Shown piece after piece: positions 17,836 to 26,484 of a stretch of 64,000 nucleotides of DNA; position 1 is the stretch's first letter; each line of letters begins with the position of its first letter. Under the pieces are notes generated by a model. The model did no database searches, was not told the DNA's origin, and saw nothing but the letters and a program-made list of their open reading frames with translations. This stretch comes from Flavobacterium flevense (GTDB taxonomy: Bacteria > Bacteroidota > Bacteroidia > Flavobacteriales > Flavobacteriaceae). The DNA lies in NCBI RefSeq assembly GCF_900142775.1, contig NZ_FRCC01000002.1, positions 372,001 through 436,000 of the forward strand, written 5' to 3'. Both the position numbers and the translations under genes were made by a program.

Positions 17836-18960
17836 TTAATTAAATAATTGTATGTAATTGTGAAATACGTAAACTTTGCCTCTTTTGCCTCCTGTAATTT
17901 CTTTTAAAATTTCCATTACCATCAGTTCTTCTAAAATTTTATAGGCTGTTGCTTGCGAAACCCCTGTGATTTCAACTACTTTAAATGCATTAATAGTTGG
18001 TTTTTGATATAAAAACTCCATTATACTTAACAAATGGTGGCTTCTGTTTCCGGTAATTTTAATTTTATCTTCTATTTCTTTCTTTAATTTTAAAATAGCA
18101 TCAAAGGTCTCTATTCCATTTTTAGCAGTTTCAATAATCCCTACTAAAAAAAATTTAAACCATTGTTTTAAATCATTTTTAGTTCTCACATTCATCAAAT
18201 TATCATAGTAAAATTGCCTGTTCCTTTCAAAAAAATCGGATAAATATAAAACGGGTTTCTTAAGAATAGTTTTGTCAACTAAATAAAGTGTTATTAACAG
18301 TCTCCCTACTCTTCCGTTACCATCTAAAAAAGGGTGAATAGTTTCAAATTGATAGTGAATTAAGGCAATTTTTAATAAATCCGGGAAATAAAATTCTTCA
18401 TTATGAGCAAATTTTTCTAAATCACTCATCAATTCTGCTAATGAATTATGTACTGGCGGAATAAAAGTAGCATCATTAATAGAGGCGCCTCCTATCCAGT
18501 TTTGACTTGTTCTAAATTCTCCAGGCTGCTTATTTTGACCTCTAACTCCTTGTAGTAAAACTCGATGTGTTTCTTTTATTAATCGAGTAGAAAAAGGCAA
18601 AGTGTCAAGCTGTTTAATAGCAGTATCCATTGCTTCTATATAATTTTGAACTTCTTCCCAATCCTCTCTTTTATCTAAAACAATATCCTCTTTGTCTAAT
18701 AATGCTTCTTCAATATTGGTTTGTGTTCCTTCTATTTTACTGCTTTGAGTAGCTTCTTTCAAAACGTGCATACTTATGAATAAATCAATATTTGGAATAT
18801 ATTCAGAATACATATCCAATCTACCCAGTTGTCTGTCAGCTTTTGAAAGTAATTGTTGAATTTCCATATCATCAAGTAGCCAATGCTTATTTATCAAAGT
18901 GGGTTGAAAACTTTTGTAATAGCCTTGATTTTCAAAATTACCTGATTTATAGTTTTTCAT
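17836..18960 (-). CDS. Fic family protein with C-terminal winged helix
   Basis: A 374-residue class II Fic protein. The inhibitory motif S-x-x-x-E-G is at 73-78 (SSKIEG), upstream of the Fic core. The active site is HPFLDGNGRVGR at 209-220, fully intact, so AMP transfer from ATP to a hydroxyl of a target protein is expected and normally self-inhibited by Glu77. The C-terminal about 75 residues form a winged-helix DNA-binding domain (VVEITGVSQATAYKILEEL). The target is unknown. Repeated TTAAGAAC-like elements upstream could be its own operators. Confidence 0.9.
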   Translation of the reverse strand: MKNYKSGNFENQGYYKSFQPTLINKHWLLDDMEIQQLLSKADRQLGRLDMYSEYIPNIDLFISMHVLKEATQSSKIEGTQTNIEEALLDKEDIVLDKREDWEEVQNYIEAMDTAIKQLDTLPFSTRLIKETHRVLLQGVRGQNKQPGEFRTSQNWIGGASINDATFIPPVHNSLAELMSDLEKFAHNEEFYFPDLLKIALIHYQFETIHPFLDGNGRVGRLLITLYLVDKTILKKPVLYLSDFFERNRQFYYDNLMNVRTKNDLKQWFKFFLVGIIETAKNGIETFDAILKLKKEIEDKIKITGNRSHHLLSIMEFLYQKPTINAFKVVEITGVSQATAYKILEELMVMEILKEITGGKRGKVYVFHNYIQLFN

Positions 18961-19284
18961 TTCTCTAAATTTTTAAAACAAATATAGTTCTTATTTTAAT
19001 TTATATAGTTTTTTTAAATTAAGAACCAGTTTTAATTTAAAAAAATCACTTTATTTAAATTAAGAGCCTTTATTAATTAAATTTTTAATGTTTTTTAAAA
19101 TACTATACGACTGAAATTTTTGAATATTTAAATACTGTTTTCATTGAATTTATCATCAAGTTTTAAAAAATTCAATTCCTTAAACTTAATTTTATCAATA
19201 TAACCAGATTCTCAAAATATTCGATTATTTACTTATTTTTTTACTTTCTAAAAAGAATATCTTTGAAACGTAATTTTAAGTTAA
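18961..19284 (-). promoter_or_regulatory. 324-bp gap: Fic promoter with repeated TTTAAATTAAGA elements
   Basis: The -7 element TATATTTG (minus strand, 18979-18986) lies 19 bp before the Fic start. A direct repeat, TTTAAATTAAGAACC at 19013-19027 and TTTAAATTAAGAGCC at 19054-19068 (14 of 15 identical), and a looser inverted copy at 18987-19003 surround it. The rest of the gap is AT-rich with no gene seen. These could be binding sites for the Fic protein's own winged helix. Confidence 0.4.
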
Positions 19285-19569
19285 ATGGATATTTTATTCT
19301 ACTATTTTTTGATTTTAAATATATTGGCTTTTGTAGAAGTAGCTTACGACAAACATTTGGCAAAAACCCAAAAACAAAGAATTTCGGAGCGAACTTTATT
19401 AGCTTTTGTTTTATTTGGAGGAACATTTGGCTCAGGATTAGCTATGCTTATTTTTAAACATAAAACTTCTAAAATATCCTATTTATGGAAGTTTTGGAGT
19501 ATTCTTTTTATACAAATTGCAGTACTTTATCTTGGTTTTCATTTAGAAATTTTAAACTATAAAATCTAA
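19285..19569 (+). CDS. DUF1294 family small membrane protein
   Basis: A 94-residue membrane protein with three hydrophobic helices. The family signature is present: AYDKHLAKTQKQRISERTLL, LFGGTFGSGLAMLIFKHKTSK. This is DUF1294, a small inner-membrane family of unknown function, sometimes fused to cold-shock domains, which is not the case here. The ATG at 19285 gives the usual start. Its last 18 bp overlap the convergent AAA-DUF4143 gene. Confidence 0.82.
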   Translation: MDILFYYFLILNILAFVEVAYDKHLAKTQKQRISERTLLAFVLFGGTFGSGLAMLIFKHKTSKISYLWKFWSILFIQIAVLYLGFHLEILNYKI

Positions 19570-20691
19570 ATAATTCCCCTTATTAATCACTTCAAAACTG
19601 GCTTCCGGATACGCTTTGGCGAAAGCCGTAGGAATCTTAGCTTTTCTGTTTTCATTCCATTTGAATTCATAACCGTGTAAAACGCCATTTTCTTCTTCTA
19701 ACCAATCCAATTCTTGTTGGTCATACGTACGCCAAAAATAATTAGTAATCGTTTTTTGAGTATAATTTTGAAATTTAATTCGTTCTGAAGCCAGGTAATT
19801 TTCCCATAACGCACCCACATCTGTTCTGGAATCCAAACGACTAAAATTAGCAATAATTGCATTCCGGATACCGTTGTCATAAAAATACCATCGGTTTGAT
19901 TTAGTGATTTCTTTACGCAAATTTCTACTAAAACCTGGCACTTTATAAACAACAAAAACTTTAGAAAGTAAGTCCAAATAACTTTCGACCGTATTTTTAG
20001 AAATTCCCAATTGTCTGGCTAATTCTTGCAATGACACTTCCTGTCCTAGCTGAAAAGCAATCAATTTTAACAAATCCAGAATTTTATTGGATTGCTTAAT
20101 TCCTTCATAAACCAAAATATCTTTCAATAAATAAGAGTTTACTATCTCTTTTAAATAATTGATTTTATCGTTCCAATCCGGATATTGTTCAAGTTCAGGA
20201 TAACTGCCAAAAAGCAATCGTTCTTCTAGTTTTTGAGTGGTTTCCTTAAAATTTTCATATTTATTGAATTCAATTTGAGCCAATGGAAATAAATAGATCG
20301 TATTTTTTCTTCCCACTAAAGGTTCGCCCAACTTATTCGATAAATCAAAAACCGATGATCCTGTAGCAATAATTTTTATATCTTCAATAGAATCCACAAT
20401 CAATTTCAAAATCAACCCAATTTCAGGAATATTTTGTGCTTCATCAATAACTAATACTTTTACATTAGCCAGAAGACGCTTATAATTAGCAACCGAGCGT
20501 TCTTTTAATAAATCGGCATCGTGGATATCTTCTCCGTTTAATTGCAAGTAATCTTCTTTAGGAATTGCAGAAAGATAGTTTTTGATGAAAGCCGTTTTGC
20601 CCACACGTCTTGCACCCAATAAAATCAACACTTTATTAGGCAGAACTTTTTTATCAAATATGGTATCTATTCCTCTTTCTAAAAAATTCAT
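19552..20691 (-). CDS. AAA-family ATPase with DUF4143 domain
   Basis: A 379-residue protein. The N-terminal ATPase domain has Walker A GARRVGKT (26-33) and Walker B VLVIDEAQNI, with an IIATGSSVFDLSN sensor stretch. A winged helix follows (LARQLGISKNTVESYLDLLSKVFVVYKV), then the DUF4143 domain with a nuclease-like fold (GALWENYLASE, YFWRTYDQQELDWLEEE). The ATG at 20691 is chosen because the promoter and operator array lie just upstream; a longer reading to 20730 runs across the promoter. Function unknown; such genes are usually solitary and self-regulated. A three-fold 32-bp-phased palindrome array precedes it. Confidence 0.87.
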   Translation of the reverse strand: MNFLERGIDTIFDKKVLPNKVLILLGARRVGKTAFIKNYLSAIPKEDYLQLNGEDIHDADLLKERSVANYKRLLANVKVLVIDEAQNIPEIGLILKLIVDSIEDIKIIATGSSVFDLSNKLGEPLVGRKNTIYLFPLAQIEFNKYENFKETTQKLEERLLFGSYPELEQYPDWNDKINYLKEIVNSYLLKDILVYEGIKQSNKILDLLKLIAFQLGQEVSLQELARQLGISKNTVESYLDLLSKVFVVYKVPGFSRNLRKEITKSNRWYFYDNGIRNAIIANFSRLDSRTDVGALWENYLASERIKFQNYTQKTITNYFWRTYDQQELDWLEEENGVLHGYEFKWNENRKAKIPTAFAKAYPEASFEVINKGNYLDFIV

Positions 20692-20717
20692 TATCTTGAA
20701 TTTTAATAATTTAGATA

Positions 20718-20725
20718 CAAATATA
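20718..20725 (-). promoter_or_regulatory. Promoter -7 element (TATATTTG) for the AAA-DUF4143 gene
   Basis: On the minus strand TATATTTG, 26 bp before the ATG. The expected -33 position falls inside the first palindrome of the array at 20737-20812, as an operator would. Confidence 0.55.
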
Positions 20726-20736
20726 ATCAAAAAACG

Positions 20737-20812
20737 TTAATTCAGTCAGTACGTTGACTGAATTAATGTAAATTCAGTCAGTTGATTGACCGAATTTATA
20801 TAAATTTAGTCA
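20737..20812. promoter_or_regulatory. Operator-like array: palindromes phased at 32 bp
   Basis: Unit 1 (20737-20766): perfect 12-bp arms TTAATTCAGTCA / TGACTGAATTAA with 6-bp spacer. Unit 2 (20769-20798): TAAATTCAGTCA / TGACCGAATTTA, one mismatch. Unit 3 (20801-20812): half-site TAAATTTAGTCA only. Units start exactly 32 bp apart, about three helical turns. It lies over the -33 region of the AAA-DUF4143 promoter. Confidence 0.7.
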
Positions 20813-20826
20813 ATAGCGTACAAAAA

Positions 20827-20852
20827 AAAGCCCAGTGAAATTACCGGGCTTT
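20827..20852 (-). terminator. Terminator after rpiB
   Basis: AAAGCCC / GGGCTTT arms (20827-20833 and 20846-20852), followed on the minus strand by a run of eight T. A second small hairpin GGTGC-ACA-GCACC lies at 20862-20874, between it and the rpiB stop. Confidence 0.8.
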
Positions 20853-20884
20853 CTATATTTTTGGTGCACAGCACCTCGCAAAAT

Positions 20885-21316
20885 TTATTTACAAGCGATT
20901 TTATCTACTCTGTTTTGGTGTCTTCCACCTTCAAAAGCAGTATCTAAAAAAGTTTCAACAATTTCAATAGCTTGTTGAATTGAAGTATAACGAGCCGGAA
21001 TACTTACAATATTAGCGTCATTATGCAAACGTGTTAAATAAGCAATTTCTTTTGTCCAGCACAAACCAGCTCTAACTCCGGCATGTTTATTAACCGTCAT
21101 TGCAATTCCGTTTCCTGAACCACAAATAACAATTCCAAAATCAGCTTTTCCTTCTTCAACATCAGTAGCAACAGGATGTCCAAAATCAGGATAATCAACA
21201 GAAGCTTCAGAATCTGTTCCATAATTAGTTACTTCATATCCTTTAGCTTCTAACCATTTAACAATAGCTATTTTATATTCCGGACCTGCGTGATCGTTTC
21301 CTATTGAAATTTTCAT
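20885..21316 (-). CDS. rpiB: Ribose-5-phosphate isomerase B
   Basis: A 143-residue LacA/RpiB enzyme that interconverts ribose-5-phosphate and ribulose-5-phosphate in the pentose phosphate pathway, in the cytosol. It shows GNDHAGPEYK (6-15), catalytic Cys65 in the loop CGSGNGIAM, and the family's TRLHNDANIVSIPAR stretch. The length is normal. On the minus strand TAAATTTG at 21339-21346 is a likely -7 element 23 bp before the ATG. It borders the long gene-free region. Confidence 0.95.
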   Translation of the reverse strand: MKISIGNDHAGPEYKIAIVKWLEAKGYEVTNYGTDSEASVDYPDFGHPVATDVEEGKADFGIVICGSGNGIAMTVNKHAGVRAGLCWTKEIAYLTRLHNDANIVSIPARYTSIQQAIEIVETFLDTAFEGGRHQNRVDKIACK

Positions 21317-21982
21317 TTTATATCTGTTTAATTTTGTGCAAATTTACCAAAACTATTTGTCTTTTTATTATTTTTTAAAAAAGGAAAGCAATGTTGGTTT
21401 AATCATTTTATAAGAATCAGATTTTGAATAGGATAGGAGCTTATTAATATTTCTTATAATTTATAAAACATTGGGAATCAATTGGTAAAATATAATTTAT
21501 TTGTTAAAATTTTGCATTGTTAATAGTGAATGCTAATTCATTGATTTTCAGTTAACCTTAATTTAACATTAATTGTTAATAAGTTGAGAAAGAAAATTAG
21601 AAGTTTTTTTTGCTTGTATCGAAAAAAAATCTAATCCAAAATTGGAATTTATAAACCTAAAAAAGTTTGAACGATTTTTAGAAAAGTTATAAACACAAAA
21701 AACAAGTTTATCAATATAATTTCAAAAATTACTTATTTACATTTTAAAATGATTTTTGGTTATCAACCATTGTTAACTAAAAAACAAAAACGCTTTAAAA
21801 TTAAATATTTAGCTTCCTGTAACTATGTTAATAACTCATAATAACAAACTGAAACTTCATTTTTAAACAATTTCTAAAAAAATTATTGCAGCTATTAACA
21901 CGCTATAATAACAAACAATAATTTAATTAATTTAAAATTTTCTTTTTTATTATATTAATATATGTTGACAACTTTGAAAAAA
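21317..21982. other. 666-bp AT-rich gene-free region: replication-origin candidate
   Basis: No open frame, RNA gene or terminator-like hairpin is seen. It is extremely AT-rich and holds several sites like the DnaA box TTATnnACA: TGTTAATAA at 21574-21582, TTATAAACA at 21687-21695, TGTTAATAA at 21826-21834, and one-mismatch sites at 21518, 21760, 21892 and 21963. Genes to its left are mostly minus strand and those to its right mostly plus strand for about 30 kb, as expected for two diverging replication forks. mnmG and a parS cluster lie about 16 kb away. This is inference. Confidence 0.45.
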
Positions 21983-22222
21983 TTAAACGATTTTTAAATT
22001 GTTATCGTATTTCATTTCCTGAAGAATTGTTTTTACGGTTTCAAAATCGTTTGGATGAATTTTAAGTTTGATTCCGCCCAAAGCTATGGAATACATCGGA
22101 GCGAAAGAAGACATGATTTCGTTTTCAAAATAATATTGGAAACCTTCATGATCCAGTCGGTGTTTTAAAATTTCGATTTCATGGATGTAATCAAAAGTAG
22201 CAATGGTAATAAATACTTCCAT
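21983..22222 (-). CDS. DUF2007 family protein
   Basis: A 79-residue protein of the DUF2007 (putative signal transducing protein) family: ITIATFDYIHEIEILKHRL with a ferredoxin-like beta-alpha-beta start, then GFQYYFENEIMSSFAPMYSIALGGIKLKIHPNDFETV. Members are small, soluble and of unknown role; some bind metal or peptides. Divergent from rnr with a 117-bp gap; its 3' end faces the origin candidate. Confidence 0.78.
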   Translation of the reverse strand: MEVFITIATFDYIHEIEILKHRLDHEGFQYYFENEIMSSFAPMYSIALGGIKLKIHPNDFETVKTILQEMKYDNNLKIV

Positions 22223-22339
22223 ATTGAATTGTTTATAATGTTGAAACGATTGTTAATGCGTTATATTTTCTTTAAAACTGGTCTCATATTCTTTTAAGTC
22301 TTAACTATTTTGTAATTTTCGACTTTTAAGAAAAGACGT

Positions 22340-24520
22340 ATGGGAAAAAGATTAAGAAAGCCTGCTAAGAAAGAGAAAAGTTTCTCAGATAAAATTATAA
22401 AAATATTATCGAATAGTGCTAATAAAGCCTTCAATTATAAGCTAATAGCAGCAAAATTAGAAGTTGATGATACACAAAGCAGAAATCAAATTATAAAAGA
22501 TTTAAAAATTCTTGCTGCCGAAAAAAAAATCATAGAATCCGAACCGGGTAAATATTTAATCAAAGCGATAAGCCAGGATTATTATGAAGGTACGATTGAT
22601 ATGACCAGTAGAAAAACGGCGTATTTTATTTGTGAAGATTTTGAAGAAGATGTTTTTATCCCAACCAATAATTTAAATCGGGCATTGGATAAAGATAAAG
22701 TAAGCGTTTATGTTTATAATCGAAGAAAAGGAAGACGCGCTGAAGGTGAAGTAATTAAAGTGTTAGAAAGACATAAAACCGATTTTGTAGGTGTTATTGA
22801 TGTCCAAAAAAACTTTGCTTTTGTATCGACTGCAAATCCTAAAATGTATACGGATATTTTTATTCCAAAAGATAATTTAGGCGAAGCTGAAAATGGAGAT
22901 GTGGTTTTAGTTCATATCGAAGACTGGCCTAAAAGAGCCGATAGTCCTTTTGGGAAAGTAATTAAAGTGCTAGGAAAACCTGGGGAACATGATACGGAGA
23001 TTCATGCTATTTTAGCCGAATATGGTTTACCTGCTGAATTTCCTATTGAAGTAGAAACCTATGCTCAAAAAATAGATACTTCAATATCTGAAGCTGAAAT
23101 TGCCAAGCGACGTGATATGCGTGATACCTTGACTTTTACGATAGATCCAAAAGATGCCAAGGATTTTGATGATGCTTTATCTTTTAAAAAATTAGAAAAT
23201 GGAAACTACGAAATAGGGATTCATATTGCTGATGTGTCGCATTATTTAGAAGAAGGAACCATACTGGATGATGAAGCTTATCAACGTGCAACTTCGGTTT
23301 ATTTGGTCGATAGAGTAGTGCCAATGCTTCCTGAAGTTTTATCTAATTTTGCTTGTTCATTACGACCGCAAGAAGAAAAATATACGTTTTCGGCAGTATT
23401 TGAAATTACCGAAAAGTGTCAAGTAGTGAATCAATGGTTTGGTCGAACAGTAATTTATTCTGATCAACGATTTGCTTATGAAGAAGCACAATATATCATA
23501 GAAACGAAAGATGATACTATTCCGGAAGAAATTTCGATAACTGGTAGTTCTTATCAAGTTTCTCCGGAAATTGTCTCAGCAACGCTTAAATTAGATGAAT
23601 TAGCTAAAATTTTCCGTAAAAAGAGAATGGCTGATGGTGCTATTTCATTTGATAAAGTTGAAGTAAAATTTAATTTGGATGCCGAAGGAGAACCGGAAGG
23701 CGTTTATTTTAAAATTTCAAAAGATGCCAATCATCTGATTGAAGAATTCATGCTTTTAGCCAATAGGAAAGTAGCAGAATACATTGGAAAACAAAAGAAA
23801 ACCTTTATTTACAGAATTCACGACGAACCAAATGAAGATAAATTAATTGCGATGCAAAATGTAATTGCAAAGTTTGGTTATAAAATTGATTTTAGAAATC
23901 CGGGCGATATTTCGAAATCGTTGAACCAGTTAATGGCTGATGTAAATGGTAAAAAAGAGCAGAATTTAATTGATACACTGGCTATCAGAAGTATGAGTAA
24001 AGCCAAATATTCTACGGATAATATTGGTCATTACGGATTAGCTTTTGATTATTATTCACATTTTACTTCGCCTATTCGTCGTTATCCTGACGTTATGGTA
24101 CACCGTTTGTTACAGTTTTATCTGGACGGAGGAAAATCAGCTGACGAAGAATTGTATGAAACCAAGTGTGTACATTGTTCTACCATGGAAGGTTTAGCTA
24201 CTAATGCCGAGAGAGACTCTATTAAATACATGCAGGTTAAATACATGCAGGATCATCAGGATCAGGAATTTTTGGGTGTTATTTCAGGTGTTACCGAATG
24301 GGGAATTTATGTTGAAATTGTCGAAAATAAATGCGAAGGTATGGTTCGAATTAGAGACATAAAAGAGGATTATTACACATTCGATGAAAAACAATATGCC
24401 TTAGTTGGAGCAACTTCAGACAAATTATTACAATTAGGAGACGAAATTTACGTTAAAGTAAAAAATGCCGATTTAGTTAAAAAACAATTGGATTTTAATT
24501 TTTTAAGAAGAGCAGAATAA
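22340..24520 (+). CDS. rnr: Ribonuclease R
   Basis: A 726-residue processive 3'-5' exoribonuclease. In order: N-terminal winged-helix-like region (AFNYKLIAAKLEVDDTQSRN), cold-shock OB domains (about 80-215), the RNB catalytic domain with TIDPKDAKDFDDAL (Asp cluster binding Mg2+) and HYGLAFDYYSHFTSPIRRYPD, then a C-terminal S1 domain (FLGVISGVTEWGIYVEIV). The length is a little shorter than in E. coli because the basic tail is missing. It probably degrades structured RNA and takes part in rRNA and tmRNA quality control. It leads a plus-strand run. Confidence 0.95.
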   Translation: MGKRLRKPAKKEKSFSDKIIKILSNSANKAFNYKLIAAKLEVDDTQSRNQIIKDLKILAAEKKIIESEPGKYLIKAISQDYYEGTIDMTSRKTAYFICEDFEEDVFIPTNNLNRALDKDKVSVYVYNRRKGRRAEGEVIKVLERHKTDFVGVIDVQKNFAFVSTANPKMYTDIFIPKDNLGEAENGDVVLVHIEDWPKRADSPFGKVIKVLGKPGEHDTEIHAILAEYGLPAEFPIEVETYAQKIDTSISEAEIAKRRDMRDTLTFTIDPKDAKDFDDALSFKKLENGNYEIGIHIADVSHYLEEGTILDDEAYQRATSVYLVDRVVPMLPEVLSNFACSLRPQEEKYTFSAVFEITEKCQVVNQWFGRTVIYSDQRFAYEEAQYIIETKDDTIPEEISITGSSYQVSPEIVSATLKLDELAKIFRKKRMADGAISFDKVEVKFNLDAEGEPEGVYFKISKDANHLIEEFMLLANRKVAEYIGKQKKTFIYRIHDEPNEDKLIAMQNVIAKFGYKIDFRNPGDISKSLNQLMADVNGKKEQNLIDTLAIRSMSKAKYSTDNIGHYGLAFDYYSHFTSPIRRYPDVMVHRLLQFYLDGGKSADEELYETKCVHCSTMEGLATNAERDSIKYMQVKYMQDHQDQEFLGVISGVTEWGIYVEIVENKCEGMVRIRDIKEDYYTFDEKQYALVGATSDKLLQLGDEIYVKVKNADLVKKQLDFNFLRRAE

Positions 24521-24532
24521 ACAATTAAATGA

Positions 24533-25207
24533 ATGAAAATGAGAAAGATATTTATAGTAACACTAGCAATTGTATCACAAGTAAGTTTTGCACAGCTAAC
24601 TAAAACATTAGGTGATTTTAGTAGCTTAAAAGTGTATGATAAACTGACAGTTAAGTTAATAGCTTCGACTGAAAACAAAGTTGTCATTAGCGGAAACAGA
24701 GAAAAAGAAGTAGAAGTTGTTACTAATAATGGTGAGTTGAAGTTAAGAATGCCTTTCCCTCAATTATTATCCGGAGATGATATTGCTATCAAATTGTATT
24801 ATAAAAATATTGATGATATAACAGCTAATGAAGGTTCTTCGGTTTCAGGAGACGCTATTTTTAAACAAACAATTTTTAATTTAAATGCAAAAGAAGGAGC
24901 ACAAATTAAGTTAAAAGTAGATGCTCAAAAAGTTAATGTAAAAGCAGTTACCGGAGGTATTATAGAATTGAGCGGAGCTGCAATTAATCAGGATATAGTA
25001 ATTATGTCAGGTGGTGTATTGAAAGCTAAAAATTTAAATACTTCACAAACTACGGTAAATGTTTCAGCAGGTGGAAATGCTGAGATAAATGCAAGTACAT
25101 TAGTCGATGCAAAAGTGAAAGCAGGAGGAAGTATTTTTATCTATGGTAAACCAAAACAAATTAATCAACAAACGATTTTAGGAGGAAAAATTGAAGAAAA
25201 AGAATAA
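24533..25207 (+). CDS. DUF2807 (head GIN) domain secreted protein
   Basis: A 224-residue protein with a signal peptide ending at SFAQ (about 21), then a repetitive beta-rich region with the DUF2807 pattern: LGDFSSLKVYDKLTVKLIAS, VEVVTNNGELKLRM, ANEGSSVSG, and short Gly-rich turns that suggest a right-handed beta helix. Exported, probably periplasmic or surface-exposed; function unknown. It starts 12 bp after rnr and likely shares its message. A second ATG two codons in is equally possible. Confidence 0.83.
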   Translation: MKMRKIFIVTLAIVSQVSFAQLTKTLGDFSSLKVYDKLTVKLIASTENKVVISGNREKEVEVVTNNGELKLRMPFPQLLSGDDIAIKLYYKNIDDITANEGSSVSGDAIFKQTIFNLNAKEGAQIKLKVDAQKVNVKAVTGGIIELSGAAINQDIVIMSGGVLKAKNLNTSQTTVNVSAGGNAEINASTLVDAKVKAGGSIFIYGKPKQINQQTILGGKIEEKE

Positions 25208-25244
25208 AAAAAATGTATTTTTATTCTAATAAATTCTGAAATTA

Positions 25245-25928
25245 ATGATTAACGATATTTTATCAGGGATTCCATGGGGAATTTTCCTGAGTTTTATGAT
25301 TGGTCCTGTTTTTTTTATTTTACTGGAAACCAGTATTTTAAAAGGATTCAGGGCCGCTCTTGTTTTTGATTTAGGAGTAGTTTTAGGTGATATAATTTTT
25401 ATTTCAATTGCTTATTTAGGTAGTTTTAGATTAATTCAGAGTTTAAAAGATAAGCCGGCACTTTTTATTTTCGGAGGTATTGTAATGTTTGCTTATGGAA
25501 TAATCTCGTTACTAAGTTTAAGAAAAGAAAAAAGAATTAATACTAAGGAAATCGACAGGGAAATCATAAAAAAAGATTACTTCAGTTTGTTTTTAAAAGG
25601 GCTTTTTTTAAATGTTATTAATATCGGAGTTTTAGGATTTTGGCTGGCTGTAATTATTTCTGTCGGACCTAAATTAGACATGCAAACTTCCCGAATGATG
25701 ACATTTTTTACTACTGTTATTATTACTTATTTAATAGTAGATTGTTTTAAAATACTACTGGCTAAGCAATTAAAATCTAAAATGACACCTTCTAATATTT
25801 TAAAAATAAAAAAAGGAATTAGTATTGTTTTAATGGTTTTTGGGGTTGTTTTAATGATCCAGGGCTGGTTCCCAAAGGAAAAAGAAATGGTTAAAAAAGC
25901 TTTTCAAAATATAGAACAACAAAAATAA
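25245..25928 (+). CDS. LysE family translocator
   Basis: A 227-residue inner-membrane protein with about six transmembrane helices. The LysE/RhtB pattern is clear: the opening GIPWGIFLSFMIGPVFFILLE with the conserved Gly-Pro, KGFRAALVFDLGVVLGD, and a C-terminal pair of helices. Members export amino acids or related metabolites; the substrate is not evident. The terminator follows directly. Confidence 0.86.
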   Translation: MINDILSGIPWGIFLSFMIGPVFFILLETSILKGFRAALVFDLGVVLGDIIFISIAYLGSFRLIQSLKDKPALFIFGGIVMFAYGIISLLSLRKEKRINTKEIDREIIKKDYFSLFLKGLFLNVINIGVLGFWLAVIISVGPKLDMQTSRMMTFFTTVIITYLIVDCFKILLAKQLKSKMTPSNILKIKKGISIVLMVFGVVLMIQGWFPKEKEMVKKAFQNIEQQK

Positions 25929-25939
25929 AATAGATGATT

Positions 25940-25967
25940 AAGCCGCTTAGAATGAGCGGTTTTTTTA
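25940..25967 (+). terminator. Terminator after the LysE-type gene
   Basis: Stem about AGCCGCT / AGCGGTT (25941-25947 and 25955-25961, one G-U pair) followed by seven T. Confidence 0.75.
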
Positions 25968-25973
25968 TGCTTA

Positions 25974-26092
25974 GTCATTGCGAGCGTTAGCGTGGCAATC
26001 ACATTAAAATATTCCGAACAGAATTTATCAAGTTTTAAATTAAGAAACTTTGTAGAGTTACTAAATGAGATGGCTTCGTTCCTCGCAATGAC
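25974..26092. repeat. Dispersed inverted repeat (GTCATTGCGAG ends)
   Basis: The ends GTCATTGCGAG (25974-25984) and CTCGCAATGAC (26082-26092) are perfect inverted repeats, with further pairing inside. A second copy lies at 44612-44694. No open reading frame inside; likely a non-autonomous mobile or REP-type element. Confidence 0.65.
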
Positions 26093-26095
26093 ATA

Positions 26096-26415
26096 AAAAA
26101 ACTCCAAGTTTCCTTTAAGGTTTTAGAGGCATCGTCCGGATTCGAACCTAACTTTATTTAATTTTTCTTAAAAATCAGACATAAAAAAACTCCAAGTTTC
26201 CTTGAAGATTTAGATTCATCGTTCGGATTCGAACCTAAATTTTACTTCATTTTTAGAAAAAATGATATATAAAAAAACCTCCAAGTTTCCTTGAAGGTTT
26301 TAGAGGCATTGTCCGGATTCGAACCTAAACTTTACTTAATTTTTCTTAAAAATTAGACATAAAAAAACCTCTAAATTACTTTAGAGGTTCTTGAGGCATC
26401 GTCCGGATTCGAACC
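26096..26415 (-). repeat. Tandem array of tRNA-Cys 3'-end remnants, each with a terminator hairpin
   Basis: Four degenerate copies of the last 21 nt of the tRNA-Cys gene (T-arm strand plus acceptor strand) lie at 26128-26148, 26215-26235, 26305-26325 and 26395-26415; the genuine end is 26485-26505. Spacing is 87, 90, 90 and 90 bp. Each copy is followed on the minus strand by a hairpin of the AACCTCCAAG / CTTGAAGGTT type and a T run. Linkers alternate in two types, so a larger unit of about 180 bp was duplicated. In the unit at 26366-26389 both arms changed together (AACCTCTAAA / TTTAGAGGTT), keeping perfect pairing. Confidence 0.85.
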
Positions 26416-26455
26416 TAAATTTTACTTCATTTTTTCTAAAAATGATATATAAAAA

Positions 26456-26479
26456 AACCTCCAAGTTTCCTTGAAGGTT
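26456..26479 (-). terminator. Terminator of the tRNA-Cys gene
   Basis: AACCTCCAAG (26456-26465) and CTTGAAGGTT (26470-26479), one mismatch, followed on the minus strand by seven T; just downstream of the tRNA 3' end. Confidence 0.75.
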
Positions 26480-26484
26480 CTAGA

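Noticed and set aside
25904..26107. Minus-strand open frame across the dispersed repeat
   Set aside because: It runs through the GTCATTGCGAG element and the end of the LysE-type gene and has no family features.
26096..26415. Possible T-box riboswitch or additional tRNA genes
   Set aside because: Only the last 21 nt of tRNA-Cys is repeated; no acceptor 5' strand, D arm or anticodon arm exists in the copies, and no T-box core is seen.
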